Program-made: the position numbers and the translations under genes
Assembly: GCF_001418005.1 (NCBI RefSeq)
Contig: NZ_LIOL01000014.1
Span: forward strand, 1-64,000
Direction of reading: 5' to 3'
Source: Chelatococcus sambhunathii
Lineage (GTDB): Bacteria > Pseudomonadota > Alphaproteobacteria > Rhizobiales > Beijerinckiaceae
Length of the DNA: 64,000 bases
In this document: piece by piece, positions 1-10,449 of the stretch
Layout: the number at the start of each line of letters is the position of its first letter
Position numbering within the stretch: the stretch's first letter is position 1
The notes under the pieces: model-generated
The model's database searches: none
The model's input: the letters and a program-made list of their open reading frames with translations, nothing else
What the model was told of the DNA's origin: nothing

Positions 1-16
1 ACGCCACCAAAATCGA

Positions 17-93
<77 letters not shown>

Positions 94-97
94 AATA

Positions 98-135
98 CGC
101 CGCTAAGTCAAAGACTTAGCGGCGTTCGCATTTTT
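98..135 (+). terminator. Rho-independent terminator after tRNA-fMet
   Basis: A perfect 12-bp inverted repeat (98-109 with 113-124) closes an AAA loop. A short T tract follows at 131-135. It starts five bases after the tRNA CCA end, so it most simply ends the tRNA transcript. It also separates that transcript from the cargo genes. Confidence 0.85.
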
Positions 136-459
136 GATTGTGTTTGGAGCCTGCGGTCTGGAAGCACTGTGGAAGCAGGAGGGCAGGAAGTCCTAAGCAG
201 ATCAGCGAGTTGGCACGAAGGTAAAGACCAAAATCGCCGAGCATCACCGCTTCTCTCTACCCGCTTATCAATTCGCTACCGAGTGGAGGATCACTGCGGA
301 GTGGAGATGTTGCGCGCCCCGAGCCCGAGGGTAGTCCGTAGGGGTTGCATGCGGGCCCTACTACACTGAAAAATGGGAACTGCTCGTCCGAGAGGCGCAA
401 AAGGGGCCTGACCTCGTCATAAGCCGATCCGGACCGTGAGTTATGAGCGAGGGCGGGGG
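136..459. other. 324-bp leader region before the defence operon
   Basis: No convincing gene. One plus-strand frame of 66 codons (169-369) has no recognisable motif and no clear ribosome binding site. The region should hold the promoter of the cargo operon, but I see no -35/-10 pair good enough to name. If the element is integrated at the tRNA, the left junction lies in or just before this stretch. Confidence 0.5.
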
Positions 460-3400
460 ATGGACGTCTTTGAGTTTCGGGACCGGCTAATCGAGGACTA
501 CGAGCGCTTCTCGCGCAGCTTCACCCAGATCCGCGCCGACGACATTCACGACGCGGTCGAGTCTGCCTACCGGGCGGGGCGCTTCTGGCCTACGCCGCTC
601 ATCCAGATCAACCCCAATTTCGTAGCGGGCGGCACGATCGATGAATTGGTCGCAGCGGGGCTCCTTGACGCAGAGTGCGCGAAGATCTTTCGGATCAAGT
701 CGGCCCAGGACAGCTTCGGCAAGCCGATGGTGCTCCACAGGCACCAGCGCGATGCGATCGAGGCGGCGCATCGAGGCGAGAGTTATGTACTCACGACCGG
801 CACAGGCTCGGGCAAGTCGCTCAGCTACTTCATTCCCATTGTCGATGACGTGTTGAGGCGCAAGGGCGCGGGCGAGGCGCGTAAAGGCATCACGGCTATC
901 GTCGTCTACCCGATGAACGCGCTCTGCAACAGCCAACGCGAAGAGCTCGAGAAGTTTCTGAAGCTGGGTTATGGCGAGGGCAAAGAGCCAGTCACCTTCG
1001 CGCGCTACACGGGCCAAGAGAGCAGTGAGGAGCGGGAGCGGATTGCCAAGAACCCGCCGGACATCCTTCTCACGAACTACGTCATGCTCGAACTGATCAT
1101 GACGCGGTTTCTGCCCACCGACGTCGCGGTCCGCACTCACGCCGTGGGACTGCGGTTCCTGGTGCTGGACGAACTCCACACCTATCGCGGCCGCCAAGGC
1201 GCTGATGTCGCCATGCTGGTGCGCCGCGTCCGGGAGCGCTTCAACGACAAACTTCTCTGCATTGGGACCTCAGCCACCATGGCCTCGGAGGGCGATGCGA
1301 GGAGTCGGGCTCGCGTCGTCGCTGAGGTTGCCAGCCGGCTTTTTGGCGGCGAGGTCAAACCGGAGAACATTATCACCGAGACACTCGAACCTGTAACGGG
1401 GAGAGCGACGCCGATAGATCGTGGCTCGCTCGCCCGAGCGATTGCCGCTGGCGTGCCCGAGGCGCCGAGCCGGTCCGATCTTGCCGCCCACCCAGTTGCT
1501 GCCTGGATCGAGCGAAGGCTCGGACTCGAAGAGCGGGATGGCAAGCTCGTCCGTATCTCGCGCCCGCGAACAGTCGACGAAGCGGCCACGGTGCTCGCCG
1601 AAGAGAGCGGTGTTGACCATGATACGTGCCGATCGTTCCTCGCGCGCTTTCTGCTCAAAGCGTACGAGACCCGAGACGACAAGGGCCGCCCCTTCTTTGC
1701 TTTTCGTCTGCATCAGTTCGTCAGCGGCGCTTGGAATGTCTACACGACGCTGGAGGCCAAAGGTAGCCGGTTCATCACCCTCGACGGCCAGCAGTTCAAA
1801 CCGGGCGATCGCGAGCGCGGCCTGTTCAATCTCTGCTTCTGCCGCGAATGTGGACAAGAATACCATCCGATCTGGGCCACGATGGAGGGCAAGCAGCCGA
1901 AAGTATTCAGTCCACGAGAGCTTACCGAGCGGTCAAATGACGACGAGGAGCTCCAGTACGGCTATCTTATGCCCGACACGGAGAGCATCTTCGACCCCAA
2001 TGATCTTGAGGGGCACTATCCCGAGGATTGGCTGGAGTTCGATGACGACGGTGCGCGCCTCAAGCCCAACTACCGCCGCTACCGGCCGCTCCCGGTGCGC
2101 GTTGCACCGAGTGGTCAGATCGCGAGTGATGGGCTCACTGCCTGGTTTATCCCCGCCTCCTTCCGGTTCTGCCTGAACTGCGGCGTCGCCTATGACGGCA
2201 GCGTGCGCAGCGATTTGACCAAGCTCTCAGGATTGTCGAGCGAAGGACGCAGTTCTGCGACCACCGTGCTCACTATCTCCGCTCTCAAGTACCTTATCGG
2301 GACCGATCTCGCGGATCAGGCTAAGAAGATTCTTGGCTTCACCGATAATCGCCAGGACGCATCCCTGCAGGCCGGTCACTTCAATGATTTTGTGCAGATC
2401 CTATTGCTGCGCGGCGCGCTGCTGGCAGCAATCCGCAGCCAGGCGGAGCAGCAGCTCACCGACGATGTGCTCACTCACAAGGTCCTGGAGCATCTGCATC
2501 TGGAACCCGCTGATTACGCGGCTAACCCAGAAGCCAAAGGCATCAAGGCGCAGAACACGCTTAAGACACTGCGCGACGTGCTGGGTTATCGGCTCTATTT
2601 TGATCTTCAACGGGGCTGGCGCATCACCAATCCCAACCTTGAACAGGTCAAGCTACTTGCCATCGACTATCAGGACCTGAAGGAGTGCTGCGAGGACGAG
2701 ACCGAGTGGCAGAAAGGACATCCGCTGCTTGGTTCGGCTACTCCTGAGCAACGTTATGCGATTGTTCACGACCTGCTCGACCGCATGCGCAAGGCCCTCT
2801 GCGTCAAGACCATCTATCTAGATCCCAATTTCCAGGAGCAGATCCGCAACCGCAGTTTTAACGAACTTAGGGAGCCCTGGGGGCTATCGGAGGACGAGCG
2901 TCTCTTCTCCCACGCCTACATGGTGCCACGCGCGCGACCTGGCGCCGATCGCTCAGAAGAGCGGACCGTACATATCTCCTGGCGATCGGTGTTCGGGCGA
3001 CGTCTGCGGGCGCAGGCAAGCTGGGTCGGAAATCCCAATTTTCCCAGGAAATTCGACGAAGCCACCTACAACGCTGTCATCGACGATATTCTACGGGTGC
3101 TCACCACCTACGGCTATGTCGAGCCGACAGAGTTTGATCGCGGCCGATTCGGCTACCGAATCGACAGCTCGGTCCTCGCATGGCGTCTCGCCGGCGGTTT
3201 CGACGAGGAACGCGCCGGCTCGACCAACATCTTCTACCGAACGCTCTATGACAACGTCGCGAAGCTCTTGCAGAACTCCGATCGCTTCCTGCACCAGCTC
3301 GAGGCGCGCGAGCACACAGCACAGGTGGACAGCGATATCCGTGTGGACCGCGAAGCGCGCTTCAGGAAAGGTCTCGCACCTCAGCGGATTGTCGGGGCAG

Positions 3401-5724
3401 CTGTCGAGCCGGCTGGGCTGCCAGTGCTGTTCTGCTCGCCGACCATGGAGCTCGGCGTCGATATCTCGACCCTTAACACGGTCTACATGCGTAACGTGCC
3501 GCCGACGCCGGCGAACTACGCCCAGCGCAGCGGTCGCGCAGGCCGCAGCGGCCAACCCGCGTTAGTGATTACCTATTGCGCGGCGAAGTCGCCGCACGAC
3601 CAGTACTTCTTCGCTGATCCAACGCGAATGGTGGCAGGTGCGGTCAATCCGCCGACCATCGATCTCGCCAATGAGGACTTGGTGAAGAGCCACCTTCACG
3701 CGGTGTGGCTTGCGGAGACGGGAAAAGAGCTCGGCTCCTCAGTTCGCGACGTCCTCGACTTGGAGAAGGCGGACGGCCTGCCGCTGCGCGAGGACATTGC
3801 GGCGGAGATTGCCAAGCCGACCGTGCGCGCTGCCGCAATGGCGCGAGGTGATCGCATCGTTGCCATGCTCAAGGTCGATCTCCAAGCTGCGCGCGCAGCC
3901 TGGCACACGGCGACCTGGCTCGAAAATGTGATGGCAGGCGCGCCGCTCAGATTCGACGAGGCCTTCCGACGCTGGCGTTCGCTTTATCGGGCGACGGCGA
4001 GCCAGATGAAACTCGCCAACGATATCCTGAACAATGCTGCAGCGACCGAACAGGACCGCCGCGAGGCTAAAGCGCGGTACGACGAGGCGTTTACGCAGCA
4101 GAGCCTGCTGCTCGACGCGCGCCCCACAATGAACTCCGATTTCTATACCTACCGCTACCTCGCTGCAGAGGGCTTCCTGCCAGGCTACAACTTCCCCCGT
4201 CTGCCGCTTATGGCATTCATCCCGGGGCGCAAGGAGAAGGTCGTCCGCGACGCTTTCCTGAGCCGGCCGCGCTTCCTCGGCCTGAGTGAGTTTGGACCTC
4301 AGTCGATCATCTACCACGAAGGCAGCACCTATCGCGTCAAGCGCGCTATCCTGACGATTCGCGACGAAGGTAGCATTACGGCTTCGGCTAAGCTGCCGCT
4401 CCAGGGTGCCCGGCTCTGTCCCGCCTGCGGTTACGGACACTTCGGAGACCAGCGCGAGTTCGAACGCTGCGTCAATTGCGGCCACAAGCTCGATGGTGGC
4501 CGCCGCATCTCCAACCTCTACCGGATCGAGCAGGTCTCGACTCGACGTGCGATGCGCATAACCTCGGACGAAGAGGAGCGCCAGCGCCAGGGCTACGAAA
4601 TGATCACGACGCTGCGCTTTGCGGCGGAAAACGGCAAACCGCGCGTCGAGGCCGCGGCCTTCGCCGAAGGCGACGAAACGCTGCTTGATCTCCGCTATGG
4701 CCCGGCGGCGACGATCTGGCGGATCAATCTTGGCTGGCGCCGCCGCCAGGACAAATCGATCTACGGCTTCACCATCGACGTCAACACCGGCGAGTGGAGC
4801 AAGGACTCCCAAGCGCCTACGGACGCCGAGGACGACACTGTGCGCGAGGGCAAGACGGTCGAGCGCATCGCGCCCTTCGTCGAGGATACGCGCAATGTGC
4901 TCATCCTGAGTCCGAAGAAAGCGCTGCCCAAAGACGTAATGATTACCCTGCAGTATGCGCTCAAGCGCGGGATCGAACAGGAATTCCAGCTCGAAGAGGC
5001 CGAGCTCGCCGCCGAGCCTTTACCTGAACCCGAAACCAGGCGCGCCATCCTGTTCTACGAAGCAGCCGAAGGCGGCGCGGGCGTGCTGACCCGGCTTGCC
5101 AACGATGCTGAGGCCGTTCGGCGCGTGGCCCGGAGGGCGCTTGAGGTCTGCCATTACGGCTCGCTTTCGGGTAAGTGGGTAGACCATGGTGACCTAAGGG
5201 ATGAGGACACAGAATGCGAGGCCGGCTGCTATCGCTGCCTGCTGAGCTACTACAACCAGCCCGAACATGGCGAGATCGATAGGCGGAATGAGACGGTGCT
5301 CGATCTCCTTTGTCGCCTCACACGGGCGAACCGGAGCGAGATCGAAATCCTTGCTCCTGGCGACAGCTTCGACCAGTTGATGAATGCCTCGATCTCCACA
5401 CTCGAAAAGGATTGGCTGCGGTTTCTGAAGAATGGCGGCTACCACCTACCCGATCGGGCGCAGCCCTATCTCGATGCCTTCGGGACCTGCCCCGATTATG
5501 CGTACGGCGAGAAGCAAACACTCGTCTACATCGATGGCCCCCACCACGAGGGCAACTCCCAGAAGGCGCTGGACGACAGCATTACCTCGCGGCTCGAAGA
5601 CGCGGGCTTCACTGTCATCCGGTTCACGACTGACAAGAAAGCCTGGCCGGAGATCCTGGCGCACTACGGATGGGTGTTCGGCGCGGGCTCGGGAAATGCG
5701 CCGGCAACTGGCGAGGCAAGCTGA
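460..5724 (+). CDS. giant DEAD/DEAH helicase with DUF1998 and a C-terminal restriction-fold-like domain (DruE/MrfA-like)
   Basis: About 1754 residues. Helicase motif I (TGTGSGKS) lies near residue 115, motif II (DELH) near 237, motif III (GTSATM) near 270, and motif VI (QRSGRAGR) near 1020. Cysteine pairs occur in the middle (CRECG, CLNCG) and at CPACG...CVNCG, followed by DUF1998 with its CYRCLLSY signature near residue 1595. The last 110 residues add a segment with PDY...YIDGPHH...GFTVIRF, like DUF559/Vsr-type PD-(D/E)XK nucleases. A start at GTG 436 is possible, but ATG 460 gives the family-typical MDVFEFRD beginning and has a GGGCGGGGG stretch before it. Single-chain helicase-DUF1998 proteins of this size resemble DruE of Druantia; DISARM splits these domains between DrmA and DrmB. 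It is the first gene of the cargo operon. A role in phage defence is inferred from family and context. Confidence 0.88.
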   Translation: MDVFEFRDRLIEDYERFSRSFTQIRADDIHDAVESAYRAGRFWPTPLIQINPNFVAGGTIDELVAAGLLDAECAKIFRIKSAQDSFGKPMVLHRHQRDAIEAAHRGESYVLTTGTGSGKSLSYFIPIVDDVLRRKGAGEARKGITAIVVYPMNALCNSQREELEKFLKLGYGEGKEPVTFARYTGQESSEERERIAKNPPDILLTNYVMLELIMTRFLPTDVAVRTHAVGLRFLVLDELHTYRGRQGADVAMLVRRVRERFNDKLLCIGTSATMASEGDARSRARVVAEVASRLFGGEVKPENIITETLEPVTGRATPIDRGSLARAIAAGVPEAPSRSDLAAHPVAAWIERRLGLEERDGKLVRISRPRTVDEAATVLAEESGVDHDTCRSFLARFLLKAYETRDDKGRPFFAFRLHQFVSGAWNVYTTLEAKGSRFITLDGQQFKPGDRERGLFNLCFCRECGQEYHPIWATMEGKQPKVFSPRELTERSNDDEELQYGYLMPDTESIFDPNDLEGHYPEDWLEFDDDGARLKPNYRRYRPLPVRVAPSGQIASDGLTAWFIPASFRFCLNCGVAYDGSVRSDLTKLSGLSSEGRSSATTVLTISALKYLIGTDLADQAKKILGFTDNRQDASLQAGHFNDFVQILLLRGALLAAIRSQAEQQLTDDVLTHKVLEHLHLEPADYAANPEAKGIKAQNTLKTLRDVLGYRLYFDLQRGWRITNPNLEQVKLLAIDYQDLKECCEDETEWQKGHPLLGSATPEQRYAIVHDLLDRMRKALCVKTIYLDPNFQEQIRNRSFNELREPWGLSEDERLFSHAYMVPRARPGADRSEERTVHISWRSVFGRRLRAQASWVGNPNFPRKFDEATYNAVIDDILRVLTTYGYVEPTEFDRGRFGYRIDSSVLAWRLAGGFDEERAGSTNIFYRTLYDNVAKLLQNSDRFLHQLEAREHTAQVDSDIRVDREARFRKGLAPQRIVGAAVEPAGLPVLFCSPTMELGVDISTLNTVYMRNVPPTPANYAQRSGRAGRSGQPALVITYCAAKSPHDQYFFADPTRMVAGAVNPPTIDLANEDLVKSHLHAVWLAETGKELGSSVRDVLDLEKADGLPLREDIAAEIAKPTVRAAAMARGDRIVAMLKVDLQAARAAWHTATWLENVMAGAPLRFDEAFRRWRSLYRATASQMKLANDILNNAAATEQDRREAKARYDEAFTQQSLLLDARPTMNSDFYTYRYLAAEGFLPGYNFPRLPLMAFIPGRKEKVVRDAFLSRPRFLGLSEFGPQSIIYHEGSTYRVKRAILTIRDEGSITASAKLPLQGARLCPACGYGHFGDQREFERCVNCGHKLDGGRRISNLYRIEQVSTRRAMRITSDEEERQRQGYEMITTLRFAAENGKPRVEAAAFAEGDETLLDLRYGPAATIWRINLGWRRRQDKSIYGFTIDVNTGEWSKDSQAPTDAEDDTVREGKTVERIAPFVEDTRNVLILSPKKALPKDVMITLQYALKRGIEQEFQLEEAELAAEPLPEPETRRAILFYEAAEGGAGVLTRLANDAEAVRRVARRALEVCHYGSLSGKWVDHGDLRDEDTECEAGCYRCLLSYYNQPEHGEIDRRNETVLDLLCRLTRANRSEIEILAPGDSFDQLMNASISTLEKDWLRFLKNGGYHLPDRAQPYLDAFGTCPDYAYGEKQTLVYIDGPHHEGNSQKALDDSITSRLEDAGFTVIRFTTDKKAWPEILAHYGWVFGAGSGNAPATGEAS

Positions 5725-5735
5725 GACTAAGAGAC

Positions 5736-7577
5736 ATGACGGAACAGACGATTCAGAGTCAGGACATCAAGATTGCCGATGTGTTTCAGGCCTTCTACGC
5801 GGTGCCGGACTATCAGCGCGAATACGTCTGGGAGACCGAGCAGGTCGAACAGCTCCTCACCGACATCAACGCGGAACTCGCCGACAACGATCCGACCGCA
5901 GCGCCGGAGTACTTCATCGGGAGCATCGTTGTCTGTCCTGGCGGCGACGGCGTCCTGGAACTGATCGACGGACAGCAGCGCATGACGACGCTGTTCCTAA
6001 CGCTCTGCGCCATTCGCGACCGGCTTAAGGAGCTAGGGGAATCGCCCTCTGATGCACTTGGTCATCAAATCGCAGCTACTTCGGTCGACGCAACTGGTCG
6101 TGATCACTTTCGTTATCGGCTTGATCTCCAATACGACGATAGCGGTGACATCCTCGTGCACATCGCGAAGGGAACCCTCGATGGCGCCGACAGCGCAAGC
6201 ACACGATCAATTGCCAATATCCGGAATGCCTACACAGTAGCGCTCGACTTTCTGAAGCGGGAATTCGGATACGACGTCGCAGCGCTGAGAGCTTTTTACG
6301 GCTATCTCATCAATAAGGTTAAGCTGATCCGCATCCAGACCAAGGATGTTGCGAAGGCGCTGAAGATTTTTGAGACCATTAATGATCGCGGCGTGGGTCT
6401 AGATTCGATGGACCTGCTGAAGAACCTGCTCTTCATGAAGGCGAGCCGTGACGCCTTCGAGAAGCTGAAAACCCTCTGGAAGGACCTGCAGGATACTATC
6501 TTCGAGATGGGCGAAAAACCCTTGCGATTCCTTCGCTACTTCATCTTCAGCCGCTACGACGTCGATGTCCTACGCGAAGATGAAATCTATGGCTGGTTTG
6601 CAAGAAACGAGAAGCTCTGTGGCTTCGCGGCCAATCCCCTTGATTTCGCCAAAGAACTATTGCGTGCAGCACAAGCCTATCGAAACTTCCTCCGCGGGTG
6701 CGATCAAGGCGGAAACAAGAACCGCCGCCTGGAGAATCTGAAACTGCTTGGGGGCAACGCCGCTCGCCAGCACCTAATCCTCATGCTAGCCGGTCGCCAT
6801 TTGCCGAAAGATTTGTTCGATCAGCTCGCCCGCGAGGTAGAAGATCTGTTCTTCGTGTACGTGATCACGCGCGAGCCGACGCGCGACTTCGAGCGGAATT
6901 TCGCGCGGTGGGCTGTTGAGCTGCGGAAGATCACGAACGAGGTCGAGCTCGCAAAATTCATTGCTCGTCGCTTCGGACCCGCCAAAGCCGAGCTATCGGT
7001 ACGGTTCGACGATGCTTTCCGGCGTCTCTATGTCGGCTCAGTGCAGCAGTACCGTCTCCGATACATCCTGGCGAAGCTCACCCAATACATCGACTTGCGC
7101 GCCTATGGCGAGACCGAAGGCACGAAATGGCTGAATCGCTATACCGGGGGCGGTTTTGAGATTGAGCACATCTTCCCGCAACAGCCCAGCAGCGAGGCTG
7201 CAGCCGAGTTTGGCACGTTCTCGGATCAATCCATTGCCAATCGTCTCGGCAACCTGGTCCTCGTCGAAAAATCCATTAACGCTTCACTTGGTAACCGACC
7301 CTATTCGCAGAAGCGAGACGTCTACCGTCAGTCGCAGCTTCTCCTAACCAAAGCTCTCGCGGAGCGGCCCAAGATCGGCGCGAACACCAAAATCGACATT
7401 GCGGTCGCGGATCTCGAGCCCTTCAGAGAGTGGAACGAAGCCGCCGTTATCAAGCGTCAGGATCTGCTCGCGACCCTGGCGAAATCCGTTTGGGCAGTAA
7501 CACCAGCCCAAGCTGGACAAGGTCCTTCCGCTGCATGCCCGGCCGATAATGATGATCGTAAGGATAGAGAAAAATGA
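5736..7577 (+). CDS. DUF262-DUF1524 protein (GmrSD-type restriction factor)
   Basis: A 613-residue protein. The N-terminal DUF262 (ParB/sulfiredoxin-like NTPase) carries DGQQR at residue 78 onward, preceded by FIGSIV. The C-terminal DUF1524 HNH-type nuclease domain shows IEHIFPQ with its histidine near 478, followed by the N..LGNLVL box. Both halves match GmrSD-type modification-dependent (type IV) endonucleases, fused in one chain. The upstream in-frame start at 5670 would overlap the helicase gene; ATG 5736, eleven bases after the helicase stop, is more likely. The stop overlaps the next start (ATGA), implying translational coupling. Both catalytic motifs look intact. Whether it cuts modified DNA or serves as the nuclease of the wider operon cannot be told from sequence. 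Confidence 0.9.
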   Translation: MTEQTIQSQDIKIADVFQAFYAVPDYQREYVWETEQVEQLLTDINAELADNDPTAAPEYFIGSIVVCPGGDGVLELIDGQQRMTTLFLTLCAIRDRLKELGESPSDALGHQIAATSVDATGRDHFRYRLDLQYDDSGDILVHIAKGTLDGADSASTRSIANIRNAYTVALDFLKREFGYDVAALRAFYGYLINKVKLIRIQTKDVAKALKIFETINDRGVGLDSMDLLKNLLFMKASRDAFEKLKTLWKDLQDTIFEMGEKPLRFLRYFIFSRYDVDVLREDEIYGWFARNEKLCGFAANPLDFAKELLRAAQAYRNFLRGCDQGGNKNRRLENLKLLGGNAARQHLILMLAGRHLPKDLFDQLAREVEDLFFVYVITREPTRDFERNFARWAVELRKITNEVELAKFIARRFGPAKAELSVRFDDAFRRLYVGSVQQYRLRYILAKLTQYIDLRAYGETEGTKWLNRYTGGGFEIEHIFPQQPSSEAAAEFGTFSDQSIANRLGNLVLVEKSINASLGNRPYSQKRDVYRQSQLLLTKALAERPKIGANTKIDIAVADLEPFREWNEAAVIKRQDLLATLAKSVWAVTPAQAGQGPSAACPADNDDRKDREK

Positions 7578-10438
7578 CGGCATCGGTCGCTTACAGGCCA
7601 GGAGACTTGATCAAAGCAAGGGGGCGTGAATGGGTGGTGCTCCCCGAAACCCGTCCCGACCTTCTGCAGCTTCGCCCGCTGGGCGGAAGCGAGGACGATA
7701 CCACCCTCGTCTATCTGCCGCTTGAACCCGAGTCCCCGGTCGCGGCTACCTTCGACTTGCCCGACCCTGCCAAGCCGGGCTCTCACGTTGCAGCGCTTCT
7801 CCTACGCGACGCGTTGCGTCTCAAGCTGCGCGCGGGCGCTGGCCCGTTCCGCGGTTTCGGCAACATCTCGGTCGAGCCGCGGGCCTACCAGCTCGTTCCG
7901 CTCCTGATGGCGCTCAAACTCGACACACTCCGCCTCCTCATTGCGGACGATGTCGGCATTGGCAAGACGATCGAAGCGGGCCTCATTGCCCGCGAAATGC
8001 TCGATCGCGGCGAAGTAGAGCGGCTGACTGTGATCTGTCCGCCGCATCTTTGCGAGCAGTGGCAGCAGGAACTCGCCTCGAAATTCAACATCGAGGCGGA
8101 GGTCGTGCGGACCGGAACGGCGAACCGGCTTGAACGCGGGCTAAGACCAGATGAGTCGATCTTCGAAGTCTATCCGTTCACGGTGGTGTCACTCGACTAC
8201 ATCAAGTCGGACCGCCGGCGGGCGGATTTTCTACGCGCCTGCCCAGAGTTCGTTATTGTCGACGAGGCGCATACCTGCGTTCAGGCGAATACTAGCACGC
8301 GCCACCAACGTTATCAGCTAATCAAGGGGCTGGCCGAAGCGAAGCCCGCTCGGCACATGCTGTTTCTCACCGCCACGCCGCATTCCGGCGACGATTCAGC
8401 GTTCCACAACCTCCTTGGCCTCATTCACCCTCGCTTTGCTGGTTTGAGCGAAATGCCCGAAGGCGAAGGGCGACGCCACCTGCGGGAGGAGCTTGCCAAT
8501 CATTTGGTGCAGCGGCGACGCGGCGATATTGCCGAGTGGCGTGACACCGCTGGCTTTCCTGTGCGCGAGAGCCGGGAGGCAACTTACAGGCTAAGCGGCG
8601 ACTGGGGCCGGCTCTTCGATGATGTCCTCGATTATGCCCGCGGCATGGTCCAGCGCGCTGAGGGAGGGACGAAGCTTGAGCAGCGTATGTCGTGGTGGGC
8701 AGCACTGGCGCTGCTCCGCTGCGTGTCGTCGAGCCCGGCAGCGGCGGCGCTTGCTCTACGCACTCGTCTCAAAGCAGTAGAGGGCGAGACCGAAAGCGAG
8801 CAGATGACCGAGCTTGATCAGGCAGCGAGCGAGACGGTCCTGGACGGCGCGGCCGACGACGCACTGACCCTGGATGAGACCGTTCCCGCCGGCACGGTCG
8901 AGTCGCCGGAGGATGGCGCAGTGCTCCGCAGGCTTATCGATCGGGCTGAAGCGCTGCGCGGTCCGAGAGTCGATCCCAAACTCGTCGTTGTCGCGGCTGA
9001 GGTGCAAAAGCTTCTCGCCGACGGGTTCAAGCCGGTCGTCTTCTGTCGCTACATCGCCACGGCCTATTATGTCGCGGACCAACTCAAGTCGCTCCTGCCG
9101 GCGGACAAGGCGCATGTCATCGCCGTCACCGGGGAACTCACCTCCGATCAAAGGGAAGAGCGGATCGAGGAACTTGGCGCGCTGGAGAATGGCTTAACAC
9201 CGGTACTTGTCGCCACCGACTGCCTGTCAGAAGGCATCAACCTCCAGCGCTTTTTCGATGCCGTGGTCCACTACGACCTGACGTGGAACCCCACTCGGCA
9301 CGAGCAGCGGGAGGGACGTGTCGACCGTTTCGGTCAAGCCTCGAAGGCCGTGCGCGCCCTCATGCTGTATGGCGAGAACAACCCCGTCGACGGCGCTGTG
9401 TTGAAAGTGATCCTGCGAAAGGCAGAGAAGATTCGCAAAGAGCTCGGCGTCGCCGTTCCGCTGCCAGTGGACAACACGAAGGTCATCGACGCCATTATGA
9501 AGGCAGTGCTGCTGCAGACAGGCAGGGTCGCCGAAGCGACGCGTCAGCTGACGTTCGACTTCGTGGGGACGGAGGCAGAGGTCGACAGTGCCTGGGAGAC
9601 GGCGCGCGACAGGGTGACCCGCACCGTCTTTGCCCAACGGCGACTGCGGCCGGACGAGGTGCTGCCGGAGTGGCGCAAGGCGGTCGCGATTCTTGGTGGC
9701 GAGGACGATGTCGTCCGTTTCGTGTCAAGGGCGGTCGAGCGCCTCGGTGCCCCACTCGAGCCGCGACGCGACCATTATCGTCTTCCGCTTGATCACCTGC
9801 CCAGTGCGCTTCGGGACCGATTGGAAGGGATCGGGCTCAGGGGAACTCTCAAGATTGGCTTTGCGCATCCGGCGCCAAGCGGTGTCCTGCATATCCATCG
9901 CGCCCACCCGGTAGTCGCAACGTTAGCCGACTACATCGCCGAGAGCGCGCTAGAGGACGGAAATCCCGATTTTGGAGCGCGCTGCGGGGCCATTTTCACG
10001 GCCGGTGTCGAGGTGCGCACTATCATCTGTCTTCTTCGGCTGCGCCACCAGATCACCGTTGAATACCGTGATAAGGACGGCCGCCACGCTCTGACCAAAT
10101 CGCTTCTGGCCGAGGAGTGTCTCGGTGTTGCCGTCCGCGGGATGGCAGCACCTGCCGTGTTGGACGAGGTCGATGCGCTGGCGCTTCTCTCGCTGGAACC
10201 CGGCCACAACATGGAGGACGGCCAGAAGACCCGCCTCGTCGCCCAGGCGATCGAAGCCATTCCACAGCTCGAGCCACAGTTCGACGCAATCGCGAGACGC
10301 CGCGCCGAGGAGCTGCTCGCCGACCATCGCCGGATCCGCGAAGCAAGCGACGCTCGCGGCGTCCGCTATTCGGTGAGCCCCGCCTTACCGGTCGACAAGA
10401 TCGGCGTCTACGTGCTCATGCCGATGGCAAGGCTCTGA
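7574..10438 (+). CDS. SNF2-family helicase, DrmD-like
   Basis: A 954-residue SF2/SNF2 ATPase. Motif I is DDVGIGKT near residue 128 and motif II is DEAH at about 230. SAT-like motif III appears as LTATPHSGD. The C-terminal lobe has ATDCLSEGINLQ (motif V) and REGRVDRFGQ (motif VI, near 580). This layout, with a long C-terminal extension, is that of DrmD, the SNF2-like helicase of class 1 DISARM, and of related restriction-linked helicases. The gene overlaps the DUF262 stop by four bases and is followed 11 bases later by the methylase. The DrmD-methylase neighbourhood is typical of class 1 DISARM. I call it DrmD-like rather than drmD because the partner genes differ. Confidence 0.88.
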   Translation: MTASVAYRPGDLIKARGREWVVLPETRPDLLQLRPLGGSEDDTTLVYLPLEPESPVAATFDLPDPAKPGSHVAALLLRDALRLKLRAGAGPFRGFGNISVEPRAYQLVPLLMALKLDTLRLLIADDVGIGKTIEAGLIAREMLDRGEVERLTVICPPHLCEQWQQELASKFNIEAEVVRTGTANRLERGLRPDESIFEVYPFTVVSLDYIKSDRRRADFLRACPEFVIVDEAHTCVQANTSTRHQRYQLIKGLAEAKPARHMLFLTATPHSGDDSAFHNLLGLIHPRFAGLSEMPEGEGRRHLREELANHLVQRRRGDIAEWRDTAGFPVRESREATYRLSGDWGRLFDDVLDYARGMVQRAEGGTKLEQRMSWWAALALLRCVSSSPAAAALALRTRLKAVEGETESEQMTELDQAASETVLDGAADDALTLDETVPAGTVESPEDGAVLRRLIDRAEALRGPRVDPKLVVVAAEVQKLLADGFKPVVFCRYIATAYYVADQLKSLLPADKAHVIAVTGELTSDQREERIEELGALENGLTPVLVATDCLSEGINLQRFFDAVVHYDLTWNPTRHEQREGRVDRFGQASKAVRALMLYGENNPVDGAVLKVILRKAEKIRKELGVAVPLPVDNTKVIDAIMKAVLLQTGRVAEATRQLTFDFVGTEAEVDSAWETARDRVTRTVFAQRRLRPDEVLPEWRKAVAILGGEDDVVRFVSRAVERLGAPLEPRRDHYRLPLDHLPSALRDRLEGIGLRGTLKIGFAHPAPSGVLHIHRAHPVVATLADYIAESALEDGNPDFGARCGAIFTAGVEVRTIICLLRLRHQITVEYRDKDGRHALTKSLLAEECLGVAVRGMAAPAVLDEVDALALLSLEPGHNMEDGQKTRLVAQAIEAIPQLEPQFDAIARRRAEELLADHRRIREASDARGVRYSVSPALPVDKIGVYVLMPMARL

Positions 10439-10449
10439 GAGTCTTGGCC

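Noticed and set aside
169-369. 66-codon frame after the tRNA terminator
   Set aside because: No ribosome binding site, no recognisable motif and biased by GC content; treated as leader DNA.
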